Assembly: GCF_001571305.1 (NCBI RefSeq)
Contig: NZ_BCTN01000006.1
Coordinates: 124,001 to 188,000 of the forward strand
From: Erwinia persicina NBRC 102418
Lineage (GTDB): Bacteria; Pseudomonadota; Gammaproteobacteria; Enterobacterales; Enterobacteriaceae
Reading direction: 5' to 3'
Length of the DNA stretch: 64,000 bases
Shown: one piece after another, positions 40,691 through 49,288 of the stretch
How the letters are laid out: the number at the start of each line of letters is the position of its first letter
How positions within the stretch are numbered: position 1 is the stretch's first letter
Program-made: the position numbers and the translations under genes
The notes under the pieces: generated by a model
Databases searched by the model: none
What the model was told of the DNA's origin: nothing
The model's input: only the letters and a program-made list of their open reading frames with translations

Positions 40691-42964
40691 TCAGGCATCA
40701 AGGTCCGCTTTTCTGATCTCCACCAGACAGCTCATGGCGTTCGGCCCCTGAGTCAGCGACGACGTACCAATGTCCAGCGTCAGTACGTTCGGGTTCCCCG
40801 CGCGATCGTAAGGTTTCCAGGCCTGGCCAAAGCCCGGATCGAACCAGGCGCCGGTTGCGATCAGCACGACCTGCGGGGTGATCCCCTCGCTGAGACGCAC
40901 GCCTGCCTGCATGGTGCCGCGATCGTTGCTGACTTCGATGACATCTCCGTCGCTAATGCCGCGTGCTGCGGCATCCTGCGGGTGCATTAACAGCGTTTCA
41001 CGTCCGGCGGTTTTGTTCGCCTGGACCGATGGCGTCGCATCCATCTGGCTGTGCAGACGGTCGTGAGGCTGAATGGAGATCATATGCAGCGGGAAACGTT
41101 CACCCAGCGGCGCACCCAGCCACTCCTGCGGCGGCTGCCACTCCGGGTGAGGGCCAAAGTCGGCAAGCTGGTAACCGGCAATGGTTTCAGAGAAGAGCTC
41201 AATTTTACCGCTGGCGGTTTTAATCGGGTGGGCAACCGGATCCTGGCGGAACGCCTCCATAAACACCCAGTCTTTCTCCGGGGCCGGGATCTCGACATGC
41301 CCCGTCTGCCAGAAATCGTCAAACGAAGGGAAATCAATGCCTTTGCTCCGATGGGCCACCGCGCACTGCTGGTAGAGATGCTCAATCCACTGGCGCTCAT
41401 TGCGGTTTTCGGTAAAGGTATCGCGATAGCCCAGACGCTCGGCGAGATCGGCAAAAATATCAAAATCGTTGCGCGCCTGATGCTGTGGTTTGATGGCCTG
41501 ATGCATCGCCAGCACAAAGCGGTCTTTGGACGAGCCGCCAATATCATTGCGCTCCAGCGAGGTGGTGACCGGCAGGACAATGTCTGCCATCTGTGCCGCT
41601 GGCGTCCAGACGATGTCCTGGACTATCACCGTATCCGGGCGCTGCCAGCCCTCGACCAGACGATTAAGCTGCTGATGATGATGGAAGGGATTGCCCCCCG
41701 CCCAGTGCACCAGATGGATATCCGGGTAAGTGTGCGTCTGCCCCTGGAAGGTATATTCCGCGCCGGGGTTGAGCAGCATATCGCTGATGCGCGCCACCGG
41801 GATCGCCTGGTCAGCGATCGGATTAAACCCGGTCGACATCAGCGGTGAAGGCCCCTCCGTACGGGGATTGCCCACACTGTTCATTGAGCCGTGGCCGAAA
41901 GAGAATCCGGCCCCTGGCAGACCCGGCTGACCCAGCATGGAAGAGAGGGCAATCATCATCCAGTACGGCTGCTCGCCGCGATGGGCGCGCTGCACGGAAT
42001 AGGAACAGGTGATAAAGCTGCGCTTGCCACACAGCTGTCTGGCCAGCAGAGCAATGCGCGCCGCCGGAATACCGGTGATCTCACTGGCCCACTGCGGCGT
42101 TTTCGCCTGGCCATCGCTCTCGCCCAGCAGGTAAGCACGCAGTTGCGGATACCCCACACAGTGTGACTGCAGGAAGGTTTCATCCACGGCCCCGAGACGC
42201 TCTATTTCATGGCCCAGCGCCAGCATCAGCGCCACATCCGTATTAGGACGAATGGGGATCCACTCTGCATTGACAAAGGCCGGACAGTCATCACGCATCG
42301 GGCTGATATTCACCACCGGCGTGCCTTTCGCGGCCAGCTTTAACAGCGCTGGCTTCAGGCTGTGTTCCCCTGCCCCACCGGAAGCCACCTGGCTGTTTTT
42401 CAGCGCCAGCCCGCCGAATGCGATAAAAATCTCGCAGTGTTCAATCACGCCTGGCCAGTCAGTGACCCGTCCGGTAAGCGGCATATAGGTGCCAATCACA
42501 TACGGCAGAAAGAACTGCGCAGCCCCCCAGCTGTAATTCCCCTGCTGATCAATACCGCCGCCGCCCAGGTTGTAAAAACGGCGTACCAGCGTGCGGGCGT
42601 GGTTGACGCGCCCGGCCGAGGACCAGCCGTAAGAGCCGTTGAAAATAGCGCTGGCACCGTAACGATCGCGCACCCGTCGATTTTCCTCTGCCACCAGGTC
42701 CAGTGCGGTATCCCAGTCCACTTCCACAAACTCTTCGCGGCCGCGCAGGGTACGGTCACTGTTCTCGCGTGAGGCCAGCCATGAACGGCGAACCATTGGC
42801 CTGCGGATACGCTTATCCGAGTAAACCAGTTCGGGGATGCTGTTGAGCATCGGGGACGGATCCTGGTCAGCGAAGAAGGGCTCACAGCGGAGCAATTTTC
42901 CGTTTTCAACCACGGCGCGAAAAGCACCCCAGTGGGCAAGATGTGGCACGTTAATCTTCGTCAT
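40691..42964 (-). CDS. BisC/DMSO-reductase-family molybdopterin oxidoreductase
   Basis: A 757-residue molybdenum (bis-MGD) enzyme of the biotin sulfoxide/TMAO/DMSO reductase branch. ATG 42964 (MTKINVPHLAHWGAFRAVVE) has GGA upstream; a longer frame lacks a ribosome-binding site. The active-site Tyr and Trp are in SYGW (residues 111-114), and the Mo-ligand Ser is inferred at 145 in GNYSWGAAQ. There is no Fe-S Cys motif at the N-terminus and no twin-arginine signal, so a cytoplasmic location like BisC is expected. It lies alone between the sRNA and divergent galR, with no membrane anchor or chaperone gene. Sequence differs clearly from E. coli BisC, so the substrate is open. Confidence 0.85.
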   Translation of the reverse strand: MTKINVPHLAHWGAFRAVVENGKLLRCEPFFADQDPSPMLNSIPELVYSDKRIRRPMVRRSWLASRENSDRTLRGREEFVEVDWDTALDLVAEENRRVRDRYGASAIFNGSYGWSSAGRVNHARTLVRRFYNLGGGGIDQQGNYSWGAAQFFLPYVIGTYMPLTGRVTDWPGVIEHCEIFIAFGGLALKNSQVASGGAGEHSLKPALLKLAAKGTPVVNISPMRDDCPAFVNAEWIPIRPNTDVALMLALGHEIERLGAVDETFLQSHCVGYPQLRAYLLGESDGQAKTPQWASEITGIPAARIALLARQLCGKRSFITCSYSVQRAHRGEQPYWMMIALSSMLGQPGLPGAGFSFGHGSMNSVGNPRTEGPSPLMSTGFNPIADQAIPVARISDMLLNPGAEYTFQGQTHTYPDIHLVHWAGGNPFHHHQQLNRLVEGWQRPDTVIVQDIVWTPAAQMADIVLPVTTSLERNDIGGSSKDRFVLAMHQAIKPQHQARNDFDIFADLAERLGYRDTFTENRNERQWIEHLYQQCAVAHRSKGIDFPSFDDFWQTGHVEIPAPEKDWVFMEAFRQDPVAHPIKTASGKIELFSETIAGYQLADFGPHPEWQPPQEWLGAPLGERFPLHMISIQPHDRLHSQMDATPSVQANKTAGRETLLMHPQDAAARGISDGDVIEVSNDRGTMQAGVRLSEGITPQVVLIATGAWFDPGFGQAWKPYDRAGNPNVLTLDIGTSSLTQGPNAMSCLVEIRKADLDA

Positions 42965-43127
42965 TGCAGGATCCGTTAAACAGGAGGTTTTCTGGAAAAG
43001 CAGAATATCATTTTTCATTGGGCAGCGGCACAGGCCGTTTTATCGTCTGGCTTTGCGATGTCTGCGACATTCTGCATCACTCCACAGGCTTGCAGTCACT
43101 GGCGCTTTCCGCAACACTAATAGCAAT

Positions 43128-43139
43128 GTAAACGCTTAC
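43128..43139. promoter_or_regulatory. GalR/LacI-type operator before galR
   Basis: GTAAACGCTTAC matches the gal operator core (GTAA-N-CG-N-TTAC) and lies 19 bp upstream of the galR ATG, consistent with autoregulation. Confidence 0.55.
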
Positions 43140-43158
43140 CCAGGAAGGCATTTAACTC

Positions 43159-44160
43159 ATGGCTACCATAAAGGATGTTGCCAGGCTCGCGGGTGTTTCG
43201 GTGGCGACCGTGTCCCGTGTCATTAACCACTCCCCTAAAGCCAGTGAAGCCTCACGTCTGGCAGTGACCACGGCAATGGAGTCATTGCAGTACCACCCCA
43301 ACGCCAATGCACGCGCGCTGGCGCAGCAGTCGACCGAAACCATCGGGCTGGTGGTCGGGGACGTTTCTGACCCTTTTTTTGGCGCAATGGTCAAAGCGGT
43401 GGATTCCGTCGCCTGGGAAACCGGCAACTTTTTACTGATTGGTAACGGTTACCATAATGAACAAAAAGAACGTCAGGCGATTGAACAGCTGATGCGCCAT
43501 CGCTGCGCGGCCCTGGTCGTTCATGCCAAGCAGGTTCCCGACGCGGAGCTGATGCCGCTGATGAAGCAGATCCCCGGAATGGTGCTGCTCAACCGCGTGC
43601 TGCCGGGCTTTGAAACCCGCTGCATTGCGCTGGACGATCGCTATGGTGCCTGGCTGGCGACCCGCTATCTGATCCAGCAGGGCCACACTAACATTGCCTA
43701 TATTTGTTCCACCCACTCCATCTCTGATGCCACCGACCGCCTGCAGGGCTACTACGATGCGCTGAAGGAGCACAACCTGCCGTGTAACGATCGGCTGGTG
43801 GCTTTTGGTGAGCCGGATGAAGTGGGCGGTGAGCAGGCGATGACCGAACTGCTTGGCCAGGGAAAAACCTTTAGCGCCGTAGCCTGCTATAACGATTCGA
43901 TGGCCGCCGGGGCGCTGGCCGTGCTGAGTGATAACGGCGTACGCGTGCCGGAGGAGATGTCGCTGATCGGCTTCGATGATGTGCTGGTTTCACGCTATGT
44001 GCGCCCGCGTCTGACAACCGTGCGTTACCCTATCGTGACGATGGCCCAGCAGGCGGCCGAACTGGCGCTGGCGCTGGCTCACGGGCAGCCCCTGCCGGAG
44101 ATCACCAATCTGTTCAGCCCGACACTGGTGCGCCGTCATTCGGTGGGGGCACCGCCGTAA
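43159..44160 (+). CDS. galR: GalR-type LacI-family repressor
   Basis: Transcriptional repressor of 333 residues. The N-terminal helix-turn-helix ATIKDVARLAGVSVATVSRV (residues 2-21) and a periplasmic-binding-protein-like sugar domain follow the LacI family plan. AGGAAGG precedes the ATG. Synteny with aas/omr upstream and lysA downstream supports galR rather than galS. It is expected to control galactose genes outside the window. In E. coli lysA directly follows; here a six-gene PTS locus lies between. Confidence 0.92.
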   Translation: MATIKDVARLAGVSVATVSRVINHSPKASEASRLAVTTAMESLQYHPNANARALAQQSTETIGLVVGDVSDPFFGAMVKAVDSVAWETGNFLLIGNGYHNEQKERQAIEQLMRHRCAALVVHAKQVPDAELMPLMKQIPGMVLLNRVLPGFETRCIALDDRYGAWLATRYLIQQGHTNIAYICSTHSISDATDRLQGYYDALKEHNLPCNDRLVAFGEPDEVGGEQAMTELLGQGKTFSAVACYNDSMAAGALAVLSDNGVRVPEEMSLIGFDDVLVSRYVRPRLTTVRYPIVTMAQQAAELALALAHGQPLPEITNLFSPTLVRRHSVGAPP

Positions 44161-44316
44161 CCGTGGCGTGCTGACGACAGACCGGGCCTGCATCGCGTTC
44201 TTTCGCCGGAACGGCGACCGTTATCCGGTCGTCCCGTACTGAGGGCAAGCATTGCGGTCAGGCCTGCGCCACTGACTGACAAAACAGGAGGCCGGGCAGG
44301 TATGCCCGAACCGATG

Positions 44317-44778
44317 TTATTGCAGCGCTTTGTGGTACAACCGTACCGCGGTTGCCGGATAATCCAGCGCATCGCCGATGTACGCCCAGCCAAAACGTTC
44401 GTAATAATCCGCACAGGCGGAATAGAGATAGAGATGGCGATCGCCCCGCTGACGGCAGCAGTCGATCACCGTCTGCTGCAGCTGCCCGCTTACCCCCCGC
44501 CCGCGATAATGCTCATCCACATACAGCGCCGCCAGCCAGGGGAACAGATCCTGACGGCTGATCAGGTCGCAGCGCCACACCCCGACGGTACCCACCGGAC
44601 GGTCGCCGTCCAGCGCCACAAAGGTCAGCGGCAGATCGGCCCCGCTCAGGCTGCTGTCGAGAATGCTGGCAAAAAAGTCACGGCTGTTTTCAGTGCCAAA
44701 CGCCCGCCACAGCCAGTCAGCGAGGGTGTCCCGCAGTTCAGGCACGGCGTTCAGCGGCACTATACGCAGTGAACTCAC
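44317..44778 (-). CDS. GNAT-family N-acetyltransferase
   Basis: A 153-residue acetyltransferase. The acetyl-CoA binding motif A is visible as LYVDEHYRGRGVSGQLQQTV (about residues 89-108). It starts at a GTG that overlaps the GntR stop codon as GTGA, so it is translationally coupled to the regulator and is the last gene of the PTS operon. The substrate is unknown; it might acetylate a sugar or an amine released from the glucoside, but this is speculation. Confidence 0.85.
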   Translation of the reverse strand: MSSLRIVPLNAVPELRDTLADWLWRAFGTENSRDFFASILDSSLSGADLPLTFVALDGDRPVGTVGVWRCDLISRQDLFPWLAALYVDEHYRGRGVSGQLQQTVIDCCRQRGDRHLYLYSACADYYERFGWAYIGDALDYPATAVRLYHKALQ

Positions 44779-45548
44779 ACCAGCTTACCCTGAAAAATCG
44801 GCACAGATTCAAACAGATAACCATCAAAGTCCGGGGCATCGGCGTCCGACAGCTCCAGCAGGCTGTGTTTCACATTTTCCAGATGCTGCCACATCGCCTG
44901 CCAGGATCCCATCACATCCCGCCGCCGCAAAGCCGCGAGGATGGTCTGATGATCGCCCAGCCACTTCAGGCGGTAGCTGCGGGTTTCAATATGGCTGCGT
45001 AACTGCTGCCACAGCGGGCTGCTTTCATGATGACGCCAGATACTGTTAACGGTATCCAGCAGCATCTGGTTTTGTGTGGCGCCGGCCAGCAGCAGATGAA
45101 ACACCTTGTCATTGTCCTGACTTTTATCGTCAAGCGCGATGGCGCGCTGTTCCTGCTCCAGAATACGTTTCAGATTCTCAATATCTGCCTTGGTGGCCAT
45201 TTTCGCAGCAAAAGCAGCGATATTGCTCTCCAGCAGCTGACGCGCCTGCAGCATTTCAAACGGGCCAACATCGCTGCGAAAGAACGCTTCCTCTTCATCG
45301 CTGCTTTCCGAAGGGATACGCATCACATACACGCCGGAGCTCTGGCGGATATCCACCGTCCCCTCCAGTTCCAGCATCAGTAACGCTTCGCGGACAATGG
45401 TGCGGCTGACGCCCCAGGTCTCAGCGATCTGACGCTCCGGCGGCAGGCGCGATCCCACGGGATAGTGGCCCTCGATGATTTGCTGACGCAGATCGTGCCC
45501 GATTTCCTGATACTGCTTTTTGTCCTGCGCAGGCGCACCTTTGTCCAC
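44775..45548 (-). CDS. GntR/FadR-subfamily regulator of the PTS locus
   Basis: A 257-residue regulator. An N-terminal winged helix (LPPERQIAETWGVSRTIVRE, about residues 36-55) is followed by an all-helical FCD ligand domain whose metal-binding His candidates include those in NDKVFHLLL and SHIETRSYRLKWLGDH. It resembles UxuR/ExuR. It starts at GTG 45548, with GAGGA upstream, 40 bp after IIB. Sites of the type TTGGTATACCAA in the divergent promoter region match the UxuR-type consensus and are its likely targets. Confidence 0.88.
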   Translation of the reverse strand: MDKGAPAQDKKQYQEIGHDLRQQIIEGHYPVGSRLPPERQIAETWGVSRTIVREALLMLELEGTVDIRQSSGVYVMRIPSESSDEEEAFFRSDVGPFEMLQARQLLESNIAAFAAKMATKADIENLKRILEQEQRAIALDDKSQDNDKVFHLLLAGATQNQMLLDTVNSIWRHHESSPLWQQLRSHIETRSYRLKWLGDHQTILAALRRRDVMGSWQAMWQHLENVKHSLLELSDADAPDFDGYLFESVPIFQGKLV

Positions 45549-45588
45549 GGATCCTCACCTTTTAAACCATTATGACCATTGATGGCGG

Positions 45589-45906
45589 CTAGTTTACCAA
45601 AGCCAGCGCCTGATCGAGTACTTTTGCGCCGTTAAGGGTACCGTAAGCCACCGAATCAATCACCGCAATCGGGATCTGATGGCTGTCGGTCAGCTTGCGG
45701 TTCTCTTCCAGCTTGAAACGCACCTGTGGCCCCAGCAGAACCACGGCCACTTCGCCGGGGTAGTTTTCCAGCTCATCGCGCAGGTTCTGTTCCGGGATGG
45801 CATAGATTTGGTACTCCAGCCCGCGTGCGGCCGCTTCTTTTTCCATGCGTGTCACCACCATTGAGGTGGACATGCCTGCTGCGCAGGCCAGTACGATACG
45901 TTGCAT
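45589..45906 (-). CDS. PTS lactose/cellobiose-type IIB component
   Basis: A 105-residue cytoplasmic phosphocarrier. It starts at ATG 45906 with AAGGAG upstream. The phosphorylated Cys8 lies in LACAAGMSTSMVV, the CxxGMST loop of the Chb/Cel family. It accepts phosphate from the IIA encoded divergently at 48.9 kb and hands it to the sugar bound to IIC. It overlaps no neighbour; the glucosidase stop is 10 bp upstream. Confidence 0.93.
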   Translation of the reverse strand: MQRIVLACAAGMSTSMVVTRMEKEAAARGLEYQIYAIPEQNLRDELENYPGEVAVVLLGPQVRFKLEENRKLTDSHQIPIAVIDSVAYGTLNGAKVLDQALALVN

Positions 45907-45916
45907 CAGTTGCTCC

Positions 45917-47344
45917 TTATTTGGCTTCATCATCCAGCGTGACAGAAAGCTGGCGCTGTTCACTGACCTGCTGATACCAGCGGGCGGACTTTTTCATCCG
46001 GCGCTGACGCTGATTTTCCAGGTCGATTTCAATCAGTCCGTAACGGTTTTTAAACGCATTCATCGGCGAGACGTTGTCGGTAAAGGCCCACAGCATATAG
46101 CCCTGGCAGTTCATGCCTGCCGCTCTGGCGCGAAGCGCCTGGTAGAGGTGTTCGGTGATAAAGGCGATGCGATAGTCGTCCTGGATTTCGCCATCGGCGT
46201 TTTTAAAGCGCGCTTCGTTCTCAATGCCCATACCATTTTCTGCGACAAACCACGGGAAATTGTCGTAGTCATTTTTCATGCGTACCGCCATATCCCAGAC
46301 GATAGCGGGCTGAATTTCCCAGCCACGAGAGGTATTCATCCGCCGTCCCGGCAGCTCAAAATGCTCGTAATAACAGGCCGGATGGAACGGCGTTTCCGCA
46401 TGCCAGGCCCGCGACGGCGCTTTAACGCGATGCGGGTAATAGAGGTTAATCCCCACTTCGTCGACGCGATTGGCGTGAATAATCGCCAGCTCCTGCGCAT
46501 CGTACTCCCAGTTAACGTGATGTTTTGCCAGCAGCGCTATCAGCTCTGCCGGGTATTCGCCCTTGATCGCCGGGTCAAGGAACACGCGGTTGTAGAACAG
46601 ATCGTAAATCTCGGCCGCCCTGATATCGTGCGCGGCGCTGGAACGCGGGTAGGTCACTTCCGGGTTAAGGATGGTGCCGACGCTCCCCTGATAGCCCTTC
46701 TCACGGAACAGCTGCACCACTTTCGCCGTGGCGAGGTTTTTATGATGGTTCCACTGCATCCATTTATCGGTGTTCTGCTCGTACGGCCAGCGCAGCGCAT
46801 CCAGATAAACCCGGGTCTGCACCACAATCGGCTCGTTAAAGGTAAACCAGCGCGTAACCTTATGGGCGTAACGGGCAAACACCTGCTCCGCATAGCGGAC
46901 GAACATCGCCACCACCTGTTTCGATCCCCAGCCACCGTACTCTTCCAGCAGGACTGCGGGCAGTTCGTAATGTTCCAGGCACAGCATCGGCTGAATATCA
47001 TTGGCCAGCAGTTCATCGATCAGGCTGTCGTAGTAAGCCGCGTACTCTTCATCCACTACCGCATTTTCATAATCCGTCAGAAAGCGCGCCCAGTTAATCG
47101 AGGTGCGGTAGTGCGTCAGGCCCGAGGCTTTCATCAGCGCCACATCTTCTTTGTAGCGGTTAATAAAATCGGTAGCGACCGCCGGCCCGAAACCGTTATG
47201 CCAGACGTGGCGATCGTGCTGATACCAGGCATCAAGATAGGAGTCCTGGCCCGGTTTTTTGCCGCTCCAGCCTTCGGTCTGCCACGCCGACGCGGCAGCA
47301 CCGAGGATAAAATCGTCCGGGATGGTGACGTTAAAGGTACTCAT
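45917..47344 (-). CDS. 6-phospho-beta-glucosidase (GH1)
   Basis: Glycoside hydrolase family 1 enzyme of 475 residues that splits the phosphorylated beta-glucoside delivered by the PTS. The acid/base Glu is in TFNEPIVV and the nucleophile Glu in VAENGMG. The sequence starts MSTFNVTIPDDFILGAAASA, a usual GH1 opening. Of two tandem ATGs the second (47344) has the better 5-nt spacing from AAGGAG. It lies between IIC (9-bp gap) and IIB, in the operon IIC-GH1-IIB-gntR-GNAT. Cellobiose, arbutin or salicin are possible substrates. Confidence 0.93.
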   Translation of the reverse strand: MSTFNVTIPDDFILGAAASAWQTEGWSGKKPGQDSYLDAWYQHDRHVWHNGFGPAVATDFINRYKEDVALMKASGLTHYRTSINWARFLTDYENAVVDEEYAAYYDSLIDELLANDIQPMLCLEHYELPAVLLEEYGGWGSKQVVAMFVRYAEQVFARYAHKVTRWFTFNEPIVVQTRVYLDALRWPYEQNTDKWMQWNHHKNLATAKVVQLFREKGYQGSVGTILNPEVTYPRSSAAHDIRAAEIYDLFYNRVFLDPAIKGEYPAELIALLAKHHVNWEYDAQELAIIHANRVDEVGINLYYPHRVKAPSRAWHAETPFHPACYYEHFELPGRRMNTSRGWEIQPAIVWDMAVRMKNDYDNFPWFVAENGMGIENEARFKNADGEIQDDYRIAFITEHLYQALRARAAGMNCQGYMLWAFTDNVSPMNAFKNRYGLIEIDLENQRQRRMKKSARWYQQVSEQRQLSVTLDDEAK

Positions 47345-47353
47345 CATAACTCC

Positions 47354-48688
47354 TTAATTTTTCGCGGGTTCAGGCTGTAACGCTTTCGCGTCAGCGGCTT
47401 CCGCACGGCGTGCGGCAATTTTGACGAACGGCAGATAGATCAGAATAGAAACCAGGATGCAGACAATTTGCGTCACCACCGCCCCCATCGATCCGGCCGT
47501 GGAGAGCCAGGCATTAATGATCGGCGGCGTGGTCCAGGGCACCATCACCACCGCTTTCCCGGCAAAACCGGTGACCGTGGCGAAGTAGCCGATCGAGCCG
47601 GTGATCAGCGGGGTGATAATGAACGGAATGGCGAGGATCGGATTCAGCATGATCGGCATCCCGAAGATCACCGGCTCATTGATGTTGAACAGGCCGGGCC
47701 CGAAGGAGAGTTTGGCAATCTCGCGCATCTCTTTGCGTTTGGTTGCCAGCATCACCGCCGTCAGCAGGCCAATGGTCAGCCCGGAACCGCCGATGCTCAT
47801 ATAGACATCCCAGAATGGCATGGTGATGATATTCGGTGCCTCGATCCCCTGCTCAAAGGCGTTCATATTGACGAGGATCGCCCCCAACAGCAGCGGTTCA
47901 CGGATCGGTTTAACCATCTGATTTCCGTGGATGCCAATTACCCAGAACAGCTGGGCGACAAACATCAGCAGCAGAATGCCCCACAGGCTTTGCACCACCG
48001 ACTCCAGCGGTTCCTGCACAATTTTGTACACGGCGTCATACAGATACATACCGGTGAAACGGTGGAAGATAAAACCAAACGTGGCGATGGCGGAGACGGT
48101 GATGATCGCCGGGATCAGTGCGGAGAACGACGCCGCCACATTGGGCGGGACGGTGTCCGGCATTTTGATCTTCAGCCGATCCACATGCTCCAGGCGGCAG
48201 TAAATCTCAACAGACAGAATGGCGATAAACATGCCAAGGAACAGGCTCTTGGTATCAGAGAACTGTTTCGCCAGCACATCGGTCACCACCTGCATCTCCC
48301 CGTTAACCATCATGCTTAAGGTCGTCGGCGTGACCGCGACAAAACAGATAATCGCCAGCAGGCCCGGGAAAAGCGTCTTGATGCCGTTGATTTTACCCAG
48401 CTCAATACCGATCAAAAACACCGCACCGATATTCAGGAAACTGAGGGTGGCGTAGTTAATGCTGGACGTGATGGGCTTCAGTTCCGCCAGGAACGACAGC
48501 GCCGCAAAACTCGCAAGGCCGTTCTTACCGTCCAGCACCATATTGGAGATCAGTACCGAAAATGCGCCGACAATAATGACCGGCATCAGCGTAATAAACG
48601 ATGATTTGATCGCCATAATATAGCGGTAGCTATTGAACTTAGTGGCAAAACTCCCCAGTGAGTCGATTAGCCGATCCTGTAGAGACAT
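47354..48688 (-). CDS. PTS lactose/cellobiose-type IIC permease
   Basis: Membrane component of a beta-glucoside/cellobiose PTS, 444 residues with about 10 hydrophobic segments. ATG 48688 (MSLQDRLIDSLGSFATKFNS) has GAGGA 8 nt upstream; the longer frame runs into the promoter region. The family motif region PVIFGMPIMLNPILAIPFII is present. First gene of the minus-strand operon; the promoter region is shared with the divergent IIA and contains the GntR-type and CRP-type sites. Confidence 0.93.
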   Translation of the reverse strand: MSLQDRLIDSLGSFATKFNSYRYIMAIKSSFITLMPVIIVGAFSVLISNMVLDGKNGLASFAALSFLAELKPITSSINYATLSFLNIGAVFLIGIELGKINGIKTLFPGLLAIICFVAVTPTTLSMMVNGEMQVVTDVLAKQFSDTKSLFLGMFIAILSVEIYCRLEHVDRLKIKMPDTVPPNVAASFSALIPAIITVSAIATFGFIFHRFTGMYLYDAVYKIVQEPLESVVQSLWGILLLMFVAQLFWVIGIHGNQMVKPIREPLLLGAILVNMNAFEQGIEAPNIITMPFWDVYMSIGGSGLTIGLLTAVMLATKRKEMREIAKLSFGPGLFNINEPVIFGMPIMLNPILAIPFIITPLITGSIGYFATVTGFAGKAVVMVPWTTPPIINAWLSTAGSMGAVVTQIVCILVSILIYLPFVKIAARRAEAADAKALQPEPAKN

Positions 48689-48754
48689 GTGTGAATCCTC
48701 GAGGTAAAGGGTCAGGCATCCAGGCATTGATAGTTTGTTGAACTTCCGCTGTTG

Positions 48755-48764
48755 TGGCATACCA
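48755..48764. promoter_or_regulatory. GntR-type operator, site 1
   Basis: TGGCATACCA differs from the palindrome TGGTATACCA at one position. It is the site nearest the IIC gene, 67 bp upstream of its ATG. Confidence 0.5.
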
Positions 48765-48790
48765 AAAATAAACAATCGCTGATTATTTAC

Positions 48791-48806
48791 TGTGATTTAT
48801 CTCTCA
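48791..48806. promoter_or_regulatory. CRP-like site in the PTS divergent region
   Basis: TGTGA-TTTATC-TCTCA matches the CRP consensus TGTGA-N6-TCACA at nine of ten arm positions. It lies between the IIC and IIA genes and would bring both under catabolite control. Confidence 0.5.
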
Positions 48807-48817
48807 GAAGTGATCAC

Positions 48818-48827
48818 TGGTATTCCA
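48818..48827. promoter_or_regulatory. GntR-type operator, site 2
   Basis: TGGTATTCCA differs from TGGTATACCA at one position and lies between the CRP-like site and site 3. Confidence 0.45.
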
Positions 48828-48847
48828 ATAAGATAATCAGACCAATT

Positions 48848-48859
48848 TTGGTATACCAA
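48848..48859. promoter_or_regulatory. GntR-type operator, site 3 (perfect palindrome)
   Basis: TTGGTATACCAA is a perfect 12-bp palindrome and equals the core of the UxuR/ExuR consensus. It ends 12 bp before the IIA start, where a bound repressor would block initiation. Confidence 0.6.
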
Positions 48860-48870
48860 TGGAGGCAGTG

Positions 48871-49212
48871 ATGGATTTCGAGCAAACGATGATGGAATTG
48901 CTGATCAACGCAGGTGAAGCCCGTTCCCACGCCATGAGCGCAATCCAGCATGCCCGTAAGCGGGAGTGGCAGCTGGCAGATGAGGCGCTGGCCGCTTCCG
49001 TGGAGGCATCACGCGGGGCCCATAAAATCCAGACCCAGCTGATTGGGGCCGATGAGGGCTGCGGCAAGGTGCCGGTGACGCTGATCCTGGTCCATGCGCA
49101 GGATCATTTGATGAATGCGATGCTGTGTCGGGATCTGGCGGAGGAGATTGTGTTACTGAGGAAAGAGATGTTTGCCGGACAGGACACCCTATCGGCACGG
49201 GGTGAGCGATAA
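48871..49212 (+). CDS. PTS lactose/cellobiose-type IIA component
   Basis: A 113-residue helical IIA phosphocarrier (MDFEQTMMELLINAGEARSH). The phospho-accepting His is in LVHAQDHLM (His75). ATG 48871 is chosen because GGAGG lies 5 nt before it; an earlier ATG at 48859 overlaps the operator palindrome. It is split from IIB and IIC, which lie on the opposite strand across a 182-bp regulatory region. It is followed by a hairpin and convergent lysA. Confidence 0.93.
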   Translation: MDFEQTMMELLINAGEARSHAMSAIQHARKREWQLADEALAASVEASRGAHKIQTQLIGADEGCGKVPVTLILVHAQDHLMNAMLCRDLAEEIVLLRKEMFAGQDTLSARGER

Positions 49213-49244
49213 AACGATCCGCCCCGCAGGGGATTGCCGTCCGG

Positions 49245-49271
49245 GGGCTGACCTTCTTTTCCGGTCAGCCC
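49245..49271. repeat. Dispersed hairpin repeat, copy 1
   Basis: GGGCTGACC-TTCTTTTCC-GGTCAGCCC: a perfect 9-bp stem with a 9-nt loop between the convergent PTS IIA gene and lysA. Similar elements occur at 57327, 58014 and 62199. It may also serve as a bidirectional terminator. Confidence 0.6.
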
Positions 49272-49288
49272 ATCCGCACGTTGCCCGA

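Noticed and set aside
45845-47380. 511-codon frame on the plus strand
   Set aside because: Antisense to the GH1 glucosidase, whose catalytic motifs are intact on the minus strand.
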